NCBI RefSeq assembly: GCF_963678635.1
Contig: NW_026971670.1
Span: 1 to 41,376 of the forward strand
DNA: 41,376 nt
Direction: 5' to 3'
DNA from: Symsagittifera roscoffensis
Lineage: Eukaryota; Xenacoelomorpha; Acoela; Convolutidae
Every line of letters begins with the position of its first letter. The stretch's first letter is position 1. The notes under the pieces are model-generated. The model was not told the origin of the DNA. It did not search any database and was given only the letters and a program-made list of their open reading frames with translations. Below, piece by piece: positions 21,145 through 30,375 of the stretch. Both the position numbers and the translations under genes were made by a program.

Positions 21145-22007
21145 CTCATTGAATGACTCTTGGAACTGGGGAGCGAGATAGGTGTCAGAAGGGTCTGGTA
21201 TCGTGTTTCTCGGATTGGGAGCAGACTGTTGTGCCTGCTGAGGAGCCTCGGGCCCTCTCGGTGTACACAGCTCCTGTACTCTTGTCCTGGGGCTGTGTCC
21301 CTGGACCCCTCCGAGGACTTTATCGTCTCCAGAACCTCCTGTGACACTTGGCTCACCTTTGCCATATACAACTCCTTCAGGTGTTTTATTTCATCCTCCT
21401 TGTAGGCCACCTGCAGATCCTCCTACTTCTTTTTCCACTCGTCTCTTTCTCGAGCTATTGCCCTATACTCCTGGAGTTTGGCACACAGCTCGCTCTGATC
21501 TCTCTCTTTCTTCTCCAACGACTCAATCGTCTCCGACGTCTGTATCTCTATTTCGCTCACCCTCACTCTCTTCAGAAGAGGAGCAGCTGTCGGAGAGTCA
21601 ACTGAATGTGACGGGCCCGGCCCATCACGTAGTCTTTTCGCTCCGATGAGCGGCTGCGCAGGTTGGGTCGGCAGGGGCAGCTCACCTAGCCGGTGATCCC
21701 TCTGTTCACCTAGTCCTGGCTCACGAGCCAGGTCGTGGCCAGACATTTCTCCACGCCGCCATCTCATCAGTCGGTTTCGACCTCTCTCGGCGGTCCCGGA
21801 CTCACCGAAGGCCAGCATCAACACCACTTCTGTAGGGCGATTCCCTCGACCCTCTCGTCCTAACGCATTGAGGAGCGCGATCACAAACATCGCCAGCCCC
21901 GGGTCTTCTCGTGTAAAACCACAATCGATCAGCCGCTGATAGATCTCGTCTAGAGTCGCTCCTAGACTCGCTGAGAGGAATTTCATTAATTCATTCGTGT
22001 CACCCAT
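21024..22007 (-). pseudogene. ORF2 N-terminal region, coiled coil
   Basis: ATG 22007-22005 starts MGDTNELMKFLSASLGATLD, a helical domain of about 90 residues, then a basic and proline-rich stretch, then a coiled coil (EIQTSETIESLEKKERDQSE). TAG at about 21423 interrupts the coiled coil, and the same frame continues with EDLQVAYKEDEIKHLKELYM, so this is one protein with a point stop (or a suppressible stop). After about 21300 the frame loses character, and the SGNH domain appears in the -1 frame. The overall layout (helical N-terminus, coiled coil, then esterase) recalls nucleic-acid-binding ORF1 proteins of LINEs, which is inference. Confidence 0.6.
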
Positions 22008-22439
22008 TTCTATCGTGTTGATTCTCGTTGATTCTCGTGTCGTGAAGTTTCAATAAACAATTTCTGATCGATCAAGATCTAAAAAACAAGTCGCGACTTA
22101 AAACCGTCATTTTTGGTTAAAACATCATTCAGATCTTTAAAACTCTTCATTAAAATTCTCTTCGCATTTCTGATTTAAAAGTTAGCACCAAGGTGGATTG
22201 TCTATCTGCGTCTTTGTCAAGGTAGTACAAATGAGCGCTGTCACCTTCACTACCTGGAATACTCCAGGTATCTTCTAACACAGACAACACCTAAAACATA
22301 CCCTAACAATAACACAACACATAAACATCACATATCTACACATCACATACAAACATAGTCTCTAATAGCTAACCCAAAACTCAATCTTAATTCCTATCAA
22401 GTGAACTTGATAAAAACCACTCATCGCCGAACGCAATTC
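22008..22439 (-). other. Spacer between macro-domain ORF and ORF2
   Basis: 432 bases without an open frame. On the minus strand it is G/T rich. A perfect 8-bp inverted repeat with a 4-base loop lies at 22251-22270 (TACCTGGA / TCCAGGTA). Such a gap could hold a splice acceptor or internal start for expressing ORF2, because ORF2 has its own ATG and lies far from pol. No signal is strong enough to call. Confidence 0.4.
22251..22270. repeat. Short perfect hairpin
   Basis: TACCTGGA, four-base loop ATAC, TCCAGGTA. It lies in the untranslated spacer between the macro-domain ORF and ORF2. Confidence 0.5.
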
Positions 22440-23010
22440 CTAACATATTGTCAGATAGTATTTTTTATGTAAGTAAACATCTATGTCAGTTTCTGAAAAT
22501 ATCACATGTACAAGGGCGTACAACTCTCTCGGACGTAGCTTTCCCCTATTGGGATCATAGACTGGTAACGAGAGAGAGGTCACTCCTCTCTCAACCAGGA
22601 AATCCCTAAGTCGAGTCAAGGCCAATACCAAGCTCTCTGGATTTACGTGTTGCCTATCAGTAGCCTTAGTAAACAAGAAACACACATATTTCCCTGGTAT
22701 CTGCAATGCAACAGGGGGCAGCGCTATCATTCCTCCTACACCAGGCCTCTGTTTCCATAAAAACTCGATATTCTTGTACTCTCTCTTTAAGTCAGCTGCT
22801 AGTGCTGTTTTGAAGCTTACATCCGCGGTTATCGCTATAGCGCATGTACGTTCCGTGAGTATGAAATCGCTGTCCGTTACGACGATGTTGTTTGAATAAT
22901 GGTTCGGTAGGTCAAAATAAGATTCAAAAACTCGTCCGAAAGCTGGTTTTTCAGCATTCTCGCCTTCCGTCTCTATTTCTCTGGTTTCTCTTGCCGATTT
23001 CAATTTTTTA
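22440..23010 (-). CDS. Macro-domain (ADP-ribose-binding-like) protein
   Basis: Open frame of about 187 codons ending at 22440. The order of elements matches the TARG1/ALC1-type macro fold: strand TCAIAITADVSF, helix ALAADLKREYKN, PGVGGMIALPP, strand KYVCFLFTKATDR, helix ESLVLALTRLRDFL, strand GVTSLSLPVYDPN, helix RELYALVHVIF and final strand TDIDVYLHKKYYL. Macro domains bind or hydrolyse ADP-ribose groups. The Gly-rich ligand loops are altered (DPNRGKL where a GxGxD-type loop is expected), so activity is uncertain. No ATG precedes the domain; the first Met is inside it. It is therefore probably made as a fusion with the ORF upstream. Confidence 0.68.
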
Positions 23011-23518
23011 TGATCAGGTTTTTGGTGTGGGTGAGTCCTACCCCCACTCCCCGGACAAAAATATCCATCGACGTCTCCATCGATCGCCCAAAGTCTAGCA
23101 GATCGAGGCTGGATTGAGGAACACGTAGAGGACCATCTGGGGCGACCCAGTTGGACTCGGTATTGTCATGACTGACGTAATTGATGCCGTCTTTATCGAC
23201 GTCCTGAATCGTCAGGATTGTCTCTTTAGGATCTGTCGGCAGATCATGGAGCAATTCAAGCACACGCAAGTTCGTTAGTTCTTGCTCATGAGTCTGTTCT
23301 GCTTCTGGTTCGAACTCCACTTCCGGTTCTGATCGATCGTCGATCCAATCCTGATCCATGTCATTCACCAAGTCGATTTCTTCTTGCACCGCCACTTCAT
23401 CCAGTCCTACCAGCGAGTCCATCATATCGCTTACAACTATCTTGTCTATGACGAAATCCTCGCCGTACGGATTGTACTTCTTCTTGTTCCTTCCTCTCTT
23501 GCTCTGGCGTGTTTCCAT
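23000..23518 (-). CDS. Acidic ORF downstream of pol, likely fused to the macro domain
   Basis: ATG 23518-23516 lies in a strong initiation context (CACCATGG), 57 bases after the pol stop. The product of 172 residues starts basic (METRQSKRGRNKKKYNPYG) and becomes strongly acidic (EPEVEFEPEAEQTHEQE), with no transmembrane segment or signal peptide, so it is not an envelope-type protein. Its last codons are ATA AAA AAT followed by TGA, and the macro-domain frame is entered by slipping back one base there. Function unknown. Confidence 0.6.
   Translation of the reverse strand: METRQSKRGRNKKKYNPYGEDFVIDKIVVSDMMDSLVGLDEVAVQEEIDLVNDMDQDWIDDRSEPEVEFEPEAEQTHEQELTNLRVLELLHDLPTDPKETILTIQDVDKDGINYVSHDNTESNWVAPDGPLRVPQSSLDLLDFGRSMETSMDIFVRGVGVGLTHTKNLIIKN
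23003..23009 (-). promoter_or_regulatory. Candidate -1 frameshift site A_AAA_AAT
   Basis: On the minus strand the heptamer A AAA AAT sits in the correct zero frame for a -1 slip (X XXY YYZ), directly before the TGA of the acidic ORF, and the -1 frame is the macro-domain ORF. The alternative is loss of one A from a homopolymer, either in the genome or in the assembly; several other breaks in this element look like that. Confidence 0.4.
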
Positions 23519-23575
23519 GGTGAGAGGAAAGTCAGGCTGTATTCCTTTGTCAATTTCAGTTTGTTCTGGGCATTC

Positions 23576-26500
23576 CTAATCTTCCTCGGCATAAGGTAGA
23601 GTTTCGTCGTCCACCTCTATTCGCTCGGTCAACTCCAGGTCCAGTAGTAGGTCGCAATCGTCCACCATCTCATTCCCGTCGTTTTTGTCGCGAGTACCCC
23701 TTTCATTCACCTCACAAGAAGGATACACTATCAAATAGTCTCCCTCTTGCAATTCTGCTGGGATGCACCAGTCCTCTGACGAGGCATTGTGTGGTTTGAT
23801 GTTTTCGTAATGAGATGCTCTTCCAGTGCTCAATCGATGAAAACGACCTCCTTGGTGCACCTCTGTTATCTGAAATGGACCTCGCCATTTCTTTAATAAT
23901 TTCTTGGTTCCTTTTGGTGGAACCACTTCCTGGAACACCCAGACGTAGTCGCCAACTGAGTAGGCTTTTGCATCGGCTGCCCTTTTGTCAAACCTCCTTT
24001 TTTGTCTAATTTGCGCCTGTTGCGTGTTCCTTCTGCATAAGTCATTAAGATCCTGCTGTCTTCTAATAACATCACGCACATGCGTTTGCGGTGCTGTTCG
24101 TTTCCCCTCATATTCTGGGTAGAAGAACGTTAACGGAAGCGCCTTTTCACGACCAGTCAGCATCATATGCGGACTTATTCCCGTGGTGGAATGTTCTGTG
24201 CTGTTGTAAGCGCCCATCACTTGCGGCAAGTGCCTGTCGCAGTCATCCATGTAGCGTGAGCAATAGATTCTCAGCATGGATACCAGTGTGCGATTTTGCC
24301 TCTCGACTAGGCCATTCGTTTGTGGGTGATAGGTAGTCGAATGGGCCTGTGCCACCTGTGACCTCTTCATAAGCTCCTTCGTGAGATCACCCACGAACGC
24401 TTTATTATTGTCCGATTGGAATGTGATGGGGCAGCCATGCCTCGCTATCCACACATTTATCAAGTGGTCGCACGTCTCTTCTGCCAATGCTGTCATGCAG
24501 GGGGCTGCCTCCGCATACTTCGTAAAATGATCGATCATTACTAGCACCTGATTATAGCTCGTAGCTGTCATGCAAATCTTCTGATGATCAATTTGCACCA
24601 CTTCGTTGAATCCCGATGACTCTATCGACTGCAGGGGGAATCTTAGTTTCCTGGGGTCCTTCGCCTGCTGGCATGACAGGCATGCCGAGATCCACTTCTC
24701 ACAAGCCTTCTTCAAACCAGGCCATTCGAATCGTTTCTGTATCCTGTTGTACATTTTGTCCACGCCTTGATGGCCCATCTGATCATGTGAACGAAAGAGC
24801 GATTCGGTCTGGTACAACTGTGGTAACACTATCGAATTGTATTTATAAAGGACCTTGTCCTCCTCTTTACGTTTACAGGCTATGATTCCGTCCTTGTTCA
24901 AGTCTTTTCTCTTCAGGTGGAATTGCTTCAAGACCTTGTAGCTGTCTTCTTCCAAGTATCCTTTGTCAGGTGCTCCATTCGCGATCCATCTCTTCAGACT
25001 GCTCGTCACTCTATCATTTCGTTGAACCCTTAGGAGATCCGACAGCCCGTACCTGGCTTTCAAATACGTCTTTACCACGTTCAATTGCCCGCTCATTATT
25101 TCCGGTGCATGAGCATCATCCATCAACTTAACACACCATATCTTCTTCAAGGGTGTTGCTTCCTGAACGGATGGTTCCAGATTAGTACGGACGACTGTAC
25201 CATGTGGAAATAATCTGGTGGGGCGTTTCGAAACTGCTATCAGCTCGAGCTCATCCGCGGCATTATCTACCACAGTGCCCTCTTCATCTGAGGTGTACCT
25301 GTCTCTGTCTGGATCCTGATGCGTTTCTCGGTCCAGCCCGCGCTGCTTCCAATCTACCAACAAGGAGTGAATCGCAATCTCCGATATATCAGAATTGGAA
25401 GTTGTCTCAGATGTGTTGTCCCAGGACTGGGGCCTCGAGTCATAACTTGAGCCGATTGATTCCCCAACATCATATTCCAATCTGTCTGCGATGTTTCTCG
25501 ACTCCCCGGGCAAAACTCTGTCCCTCGGTTGCTTCGATGCCGACTCCCCGGACAACATTCTATCCCTCGATTGTCTAAACAACTTCTCCCCGGACAAGTC
25601 GTCCTGTACGGGCTGAAAGGTGTCAGACTCCCCGGATAAGTCGTCCTTGACGGGCTCGAAGGTGTCAGACTCCCCGGACATTGTCTCGTCCCCGGATGAA
25701 CAATCTGAGTTCGGCTCGTACTCCTCTCTTGCATCAGTGAAATGTACTTTTCTCGTGCAGCTGGATCTCGACTTGACCCTGACCTCACCAGTGGCTTGGG
25801 CCTGGGTCAGTGTCCGACGTTCAGTGAACGAAGTCCTCAACAAGACCTCCTTCGGCATTGAGCTTACCAGCTGGTTCACTAACGACCTGCAATCCCGTTC
25901 TACACCTCGGCTGCGAATGGACACTGGCCTCATCTCTGTTTTCTCAGTGACAGTCAACCGCTGCATAGTCTCCATCCACTCATCGTCATGCCTATCCACA
26001 TCCCTATCCAACAAGTCACGGAGCTTCCCCATGACATCCGGTGCCACGTTCACCGTCCTATTCAAAAGAGCTATGCTGTTTATGCCCAGCCTGGTGAGCT
26101 CTTGCTGTACCAAATTGGATCGGACTAGCAGATCCAGCGGAACGGGCTCACCCCTGGCTAAAACCTTTATTTCGGCGTCCGTTTCTACAGGAAGGTCAGG
26201 GTGTCCTGGTATAGGGTGCCCTGACTTATCTAGCCATCTAGTGAGCGGCAGTTTGTGGTAAGTTTCCTTGTCTAGGAACGAAAACCCGTCTTTAATCTCC
26301 ACTTGGCTAGCCTGTTTCTTTTCAAGACGTTCATAGAATTCTGTCTTTTTATTGAGGCTATCAGCATTCTGGTGCTTGTCACGGGTACGGTGCTCTATGA
26401 TCATGTGGTATCCGTCCAGGCGCACGATCCAACGACCAATATAACTTTGGTCCATCGAATATGTTTTCAGCCAGGCAAGGGCACGATTATACACACGCAA

Positions 26501-27343
26501 CTTGAAGGGAGCACTCCCCAGGTAGGCCCTGTGTTTCTCCACGAAAGTGATCACCGCGAAAATCTCCGCTTTTGGTGTGCCGTACTTCATTTCAGTGTCG
26601 CTCAGGACCTTACTTCCGTAGGCTAACGGACGGAGAACCGTTCTCCCGTTCCACTCTTGCTCCTGGTGAAGTATGCCCGATATCGCAACCACTGATGCAT
26701 CCGTGTCTAACACAAACATCCCCTTCTTCGTTGGCATGCCGAGGACCGGTGCCTCGCAAAGTTCACGTTTAATGTTCTCAAATGAAACTTGTGCTTCATC
26801 CGTCCAAGTGAACTTTTTGCCTTTGTTTCTCATCAACTGCTGCATGGGGTATATTTTGTCAGCGTACCCCTTGATGAATTCTCGATAATAATTAGCAAAT
26901 CCCAAAAAGCTCATCAGTTGTGTATCTGTTCTAGGTGCCTTCCAGGTCAAGACCGCTTCGACCGCTTCGGGATCTGGTCTCACTCCATGCTTATCTACCA
27001 GGCGGCCCAGATACTTTATGGAGTCTCTGAGGATTTCACACTTTGAAGGTTTACATTTCAAGCCCGCCTGCTTCATGCAAGTAAACACCTCATCCAACCT
27101 CTCTATGTGATCCTCAAGGGTTGGCGTTGCGATCACGACATCATCGACATAACACATGATGAGATTCCCATATTTCTTAGTCACGCTTGTGAGTGCCTGG
27201 GCCATGAGTCGCTGGAATGTGGCCGTCGCGTTGCACAATCCGAATGGCATCCTCTTCCACTGGAACAGTCCCAGTTCGCACGCGAAGCCTGTTTTCTCCC
27301 GATCTTGCTTTCTGAGTGGCACTTGCCAGAACGCGGAGCCCAA
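23576..27343 (-). CDS. pol: Pol polyprotein: RT (palm onward), RNase H, spacer, integrase
   Basis: 1255 codons open. RT: FWQVPLRKQDREKTGF, PFGLCNATATFQRLM, catalytic YVDD (codons 27140-27151), then thumb FLGFANYYREFIKGYADK. RNase H: LDTDASVVAISGIL, KAEIFAVITFVEKHR. A spacer of about 400 residues follows, with an SGES repeat and acidic, Ser-rich sequence. Integrase: HHCC zinc region (HDQMGHQGVDKM, CLSCQQAK), D in VQIDHQK (24587-24589), D in SDNNKAF (24410-24412) and E in LVERQN (24302-24304), giving D,D-35-E. A GPY-like end reads KKWRGPFQITEV. RT before integrase with RNase H between is the Ty3/gypsy order. The frame lacks the RT N-terminus, which lies in broken frames upstream. Confidence 0.92.
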   Translation of the reverse strand: MGSAFWQVPLRKQDREKTGFACELGLFQWKRMPFGLCNATATFQRLMAQALTSVTKKYGNLIMCYVDDVVIATPTLEDHIERLDEVFTCMKQAGLKCKPSKCEILRDSIKYLGRLVDKHGVRPDPEAVEAVLTWKAPRTDTQLMSFLGFANYYREFIKGYADKIYPMQQLMRNKGKKFTWTDEAQVSFENIKRELCEAPVLGMPTKKGMFVLDTDASVVAISGILHQEQEWNGRTVLRPLAYGSKVLSDTEMKYGTPKAEIFAVITFVEKHRAYLGSAPFKLRVYNRALAWLKTYSMDQSYIGRWIVRLDGYHMIIEHRTRDKHQNADSLNKKTEFYERLEKKQASQVEIKDGFSFLDKETYHKLPLTRWLDKSGHPIPGHPDLPVETDAEIKVLARGEPVPLDLLVRSNLVQQELTRLGINSIALLNRTVNVAPDVMGKLRDLLDRDVDRHDDEWMETMQRLTVTEKTEMRPVSIRSRGVERDCRSLVNQLVSSMPKEVLLRTSFTERRTLTQAQATGEVRVKSRSSCTRKVHFTDAREEYEPNSDCSSGDETMSGESDTFEPVKDDLSGESDTFQPVQDDLSGEKLFRQSRDRMLSGESASKQPRDRVLPGESRNIADRLEYDVGESIGSSYDSRPQSWDNTSETTSNSDISEIAIHSLLVDWKQRGLDRETHQDPDRDRYTSDEEGTVVDNAADELELIAVSKRPTRLFPHGTVVRTNLEPSVQEATPLKKIWCVKLMDDAHAPEIMSGQLNVVKTYLKARYGLSDLLRVQRNDRVTSSLKRWIANGAPDKGYLEEDSYKVLKQFHLKRKDLNKDGIIACKRKEEDKVLYKYNSIVLPQLYQTESLFRSHDQMGHQGVDKMYNRIQKRFEWPGLKKACEKWISACLSCQQAKDPRKLRFPLQSIESSGFNEVVQIDHQKICMTATSYNQVLVMIDHFTKYAEAAPCMTALAEETCDHLINVWIARHGCPITFQSDNNKAFVGDLTKELMKRSQVAQAHSTTYHPQTNGLVERQNRTLVSMLRIYCSRYMDDCDRHLPQVMGAYNSTEHSTTGISPHMMLTGREKALPLTFFYPEYEGKRTAPQTHVRDVIRRQQDLNDLCRRNTQQAQIRQKRRFDKRAADAKAYSVGDYVWVFQEVVPPKGTKKLLKKWRGPFQITEVHQGGRFHRLSTGRASHYENIKPHNASSEDWCIPAELQEGDYLIVYPSCEVNERGTRDKNDGNEMVDDCDLLLDLELTERIEVDDETLPYAEED
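25495..25700 (-). repeat. Coding minisatellite (SGES-type units) in the pol spacer
   Basis: Repeated units around CTCCCCGGACA (on +) encode about seven LSGES/LPGES-like peptides. Two adjacent units are nearly identical (SGESDTFEPVKDD and SGESDTFQPVQDD), spaced about 48 bases apart. They lie in the non-conserved spacer between RNase H and integrase. Confidence 0.7.
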
Positions 27344-28290
27344 ATCCGGCGTCGTGAAGAACTTCGCGACCCCAGTTTGGAAAGGCTCTCATCAATGCGG
27401 GGAACCGGGTACGCGTCGTTTTTCGTCACTGCGTTCAAGTAGCGGAAATCACAACAAAACCTGAGTTGCCCCCCTTCTTTTTAGCCATGACCACGCCACA
27501 AGCCCACGGGGACTTCGATGGCTCGATCATGTCGTACTCCATTAACATCTCAATTTCTTTCCTACACGCCTCCGACTTATGTGGGGCCATTCTTCTCGCC
27601 CCTTCCCTATGAGGTACCGAGCCCTCTTCTATCTCAATCTCGTGTTCGACAAAAAACAGCAACCTATGTCGGCCTTATGTTTCGAAAAAACGTCTGCGTT
27701 CCGACTTAGCACCGCCCTAAGCGAGTCTAGTTCCTTGTCTGATATTTTGCCCTTCAAATGCTCTATTTCGGGTAGGACCTGTTTATTCGCTGCTAACTCT
27801 GTTTCTGTCGGTCTCTCAGGAAATTCGAACAACTAGACAACCCATCATCCGTTTCCGACTTCATTGAAAACAATTTCCTAGAAGATTTCAATTCATTTAT
27901 TCTCTTCAGTATACATTCTTGTTTTGCATGCAAGGGACATTTAGTTACATCAAACTTTTTCAAGTTCTCCACACTCTGAGAGTCTGTGTCCAGATGCAAT
28001 GCGTAGCCAAGTTTCTTTTCCCTCTGTATTGTCACTGTTGTTTCTTCTGTGTTCATCAACACACTCCGCTCTGAGTGAGTGAGAAGCTTCTTCCTAAAAT
28101 AGCCGAGCTTTTACTGTTTGGATTCGGTACCAGACACACCTGTCTGTCATTGCTGAGTTCATTCAAGTTCCTCATCCTTAACGTCGCTACTACGGCTGGG
28201 TTTGGTTCCAATCTAACTTTTCGATCTAGAAAAATTGGCACCTTGGCCTGGTTAATTGAGATCTTATTAAGGGGTTTCCTACTTTCTTTC
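27344..28290 (-). pseudogene. pol: Protease-RT linker and RT N-terminus, frame-broken
   Basis: The coding sequence passes through five frames, each one base back from the last: 28241-28056 (PIFLDRKVRLEPNPAVVATL), 28062-27793, 27832-27629 (PEIEHLKGKISDKELDSL), 27662-27435 (HKSEACRKEIEMLMEYDM, then PSKSPWACGVVMAKKKGG) and a short piece at 27438-27395 (NAVTKNDAYPVPRID). The RT fingers are recognisable in the last two. Two breaks fall on a six-base G run (27469-27474, coding strand) and a four-base G run (27370-27373). All shifts being in the same direction points to single-base losses. Confidence 0.75.
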
Positions 28291-28296
28291 AGGATC

Positions 28297-28588
28297 TTTG
28301 ATCCTAATCAACCCGTCATTGAGATCGATCGTGACATCAAAGTTTCGTACGAAGTCCCTCCCCAGGATGAATTGATCGGATTCGTCCAAATTCTCCACTA
28401 CTAGGAAGCTCATCCAAAGATGTCTTCCTCCAAGCTGCAGTGTTTGATCCTAATCAACCCGTCATTGAGATCGATCGTGACATCAAAGTTTCGTACGAAG
28501 TCCCTCCCCAGGATGAATTGATCGGATTCGTCCAAATTCTCTACTACTAGGAAGCTCATCCAAAGATGTCTTCCTCCAAGCTGCAGTG
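28297..28588 (-). repeat. Near-perfect 146-bp tandem duplication at the end of protease
   Basis: 28297-28442 and 28443-28588 are the same sequence, with one difference seen (CTCCACTAC versus CTCTACTAC). Because 146 is not a multiple of three, the second copy met by the ribosome is out of frame and ends the protease ORF at 28410. The duplication must be young compared with the 4% LTR divergence. Confidence 0.93.
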
Positions 28589-29262
28589 AATTGATCGGGG
28601 TCCGTCCAGTCACATAGATCGCTCCCTGATTGGCAGCTGCCAACCTGATGTTTGTAGGTATGAGATCCGATCTGTCGAAACCCATGTCGGTCCAGATTTT
28701 GTCCGGCATGAAGCTGACCACTGCTCCCGTGTCTAGCAGTCCTTTTACTGAACGTTGTCTGCCCTGCACGTCCAGCACGTGTGCGACCAGATCGGCCTCA
28801 CAACCCATGTGCACCGCATCCTGTTCAAGCATGGCATTATGACCGATTCGTCTCACCTTCTGCTCCTCTTGACCAATGTATATCCGGCCAACCTGATCAC
28901 TCGCACCAGTTACGTGAGCTTTTGTGTAGATATTGATGCCATCCACATTCATCAGAATCGAGTATGGGCCATGGACTTCGATGTAATGTCCATCCACTCT
29001 CATCAGCCTCGGACATCCTGCCGTGAGCAGCGCTCGCACTGCCCTGGAGTCCAGTTTGGGATCTTTCTCCTTCAGGTAGTCTGCATAAATGTCCAGGTGG
29101 ACTAGTGTAATCTCGGATGGTTCACTCAAGTTCTTGACCACCTGGTGTCCTGCGACTGAGATGATGGACATTATCTTCGACCCTTCTTTCGTCATGCCGA
29201 AAGTTCTACCAGAAATAACGTTCAGTTTTAGTCCCTGCTTCCTGGGTTCCTCTCTGTCTTCT
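28410..29262 (-). CDS. pol: Retropepsin-type aspartic protease
   Basis: The frame is open from after a TAA at about 29263 to TGA 28410. The first Met is at 29195, but FGMTKEG is preceded by in-frame KLNVISGRTF, so it is probably entered from gag by frameshifting or as part of a longer polyprotein. The active site VKGLLDTGAVVSFMP has DTG at 28725-28733, and the second conserved block FILGRDFVRNFDVTID follows. It cleaves the Gag-Pol precursor. The last residues are altered by the tandem duplication, after which the frame into RT is lost. Confidence 0.85.
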
Positions 29263-29286
29263 TATTCCGTCGTTTTACCCAGAATA

Positions 29287-30375
29287 TTAAACTTTTCCCG
29301 AAGATCTGTGCTCTCCAGTTCCCACCTTACCCATTGCTCCACTTCTTTCGTGGCTAGCTCCTGTTTGACATTCTGTAACGCGGTCCTCGCCGCCAGACCA
29401 TAATCTACTTTGAGTGGACCGGTCGGCTACCGCCTCATCAGGCAAGGTCTTCACCTTTTTCGTAGTGAAAGTGCTCGGTGCCGTCTCGTTTTTATGAGAC
29501 TCGGCCTCGTTCATCAGGCGTGCTCGACTGGCCTTGACACCCGAAAGCGCCTCTTCGTGGCGAGGATGTTTCGCGTCTGCCACTGCATCCCAAAACTGAG
29601 TGCCGTCCGACTTGACGTGTCCTTCCAAATTACAGAAGAAGCACCTCGGACTATATTTCATGATGAGCCCTCTAACGTACTCTTCGTGGTCCTCGTCGGT
29701 CGCGTCGACGTCGTCGAGAAAGTAGCCTTTTGCCTTCATGTTCTGTTTATAAGCAGAACACGCGGAAACGTGATGGTCCATCGAACCATATTTCGCACAC
29801 GACCTCCTCTTATACATGTCGTCGCGAGGTTTGTACCAACTGGAGTTCGCACCAGTGTTTGTCCCGCTGTAGTTACCATAATTGCTGTAACGGTTTTGCG
29901 CGCTCGGTTTTATGAGCAAATACTCGCGTGACTTCATACGCAAATCATCAGGCGTGGGTACCTGGTCAAGTGACAGGGTGAAGTGTGTGGCCAACGTCGT
30001 TTTCAACTCCTCACCTTTTACTCCGTCCATGAACTTCGAAGCAATCGCCAAGTTTCGCTCAGATATTCTCTCATCAGGGTTGCTTCTCCTCCTGAGCAAT
30101 TCAAGTTCGTCCAAAAAATTTTCTATGGACTCGTCATCTCTTTGACGCCTCCTTTCGAACATGACCATGGCCTGGTGCCCTTGTACTCCTGAGCCGAAAC
30201 AATTCAGGGCAGTGCCCTCTAGGTTGCTTGTCGGCGCGCTACATTCCTGTTTATTGGAGAGACTCTCTTCTTCAAAGTGCAACTTCATGGCACAGTGGGC
30301 AACCTTGTCTCCGGGGTAGTGTCTGCCTCCGGTGGGACTGGATTCGTCCAGCCAGGTCTCGAGGGGGCTGCACTG
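29287..30375 (-). CDS. gag: Gag capsid-nucleocapsid region
   Basis: Open frame of about 360 codons if read from the overlap near 30375 (LETWLDESSPTGG) rather than the first Met at 30288. The capsid part (AMKLHFEEESLSN, LEGTALNCFGS, FMDGVKGEELKTTLA) resembles Ty3/gypsy Gag. Two degenerate zinc knuckles follow: CAKYGSMDHHVSAC, lacking its second Cys, and CFFCNLEGHVKSDG, lacking its last Cys. It forms the particle shell and binds RNA. It follows the N-terminal gag ORF by a one-base backward shift at a run of five C (30363-30367 on the coding strand). Confidence 0.8.
   Translation of the reverse strand, partial: QCSPLETWLDESSPTGGRHYPGDKVAHCAMKLHFEEESLSNKQECSAPTSNLEGTALNCFGSGVQGHQAMVMFERRRQRDDESIENFLDELELLRRRSNPDERISERNLAIASKFMDGVKGEELKTTLATHFTLSLDQVPTPDDLRMKSREYLLIKPSAQNRYSNYGNYSGTNTGANSSWYKPRDDMYKRRSCAKYGSMDHHVSACSAYKQNMKAKGYFLDDVDATDEDHEEYVRGLIMKYSPRCFFCNLEGHVKSDGTQFWDAVADAKHPRHEEALSGVKASRARLMNEAESHKNETAPSTFTTKKVKTLPDEAVADRSTQSRLWSGGEDRVTECQTGASHERSGAMGKVGTGEHRSSGKV

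Noticed and set aside
22440-23518. Retroviral envelope gene in the env position
   Set aside because: Neither ORF has a signal peptide, transmembrane segment or Cys-rich ectodomain; the second reads as a macro domain.
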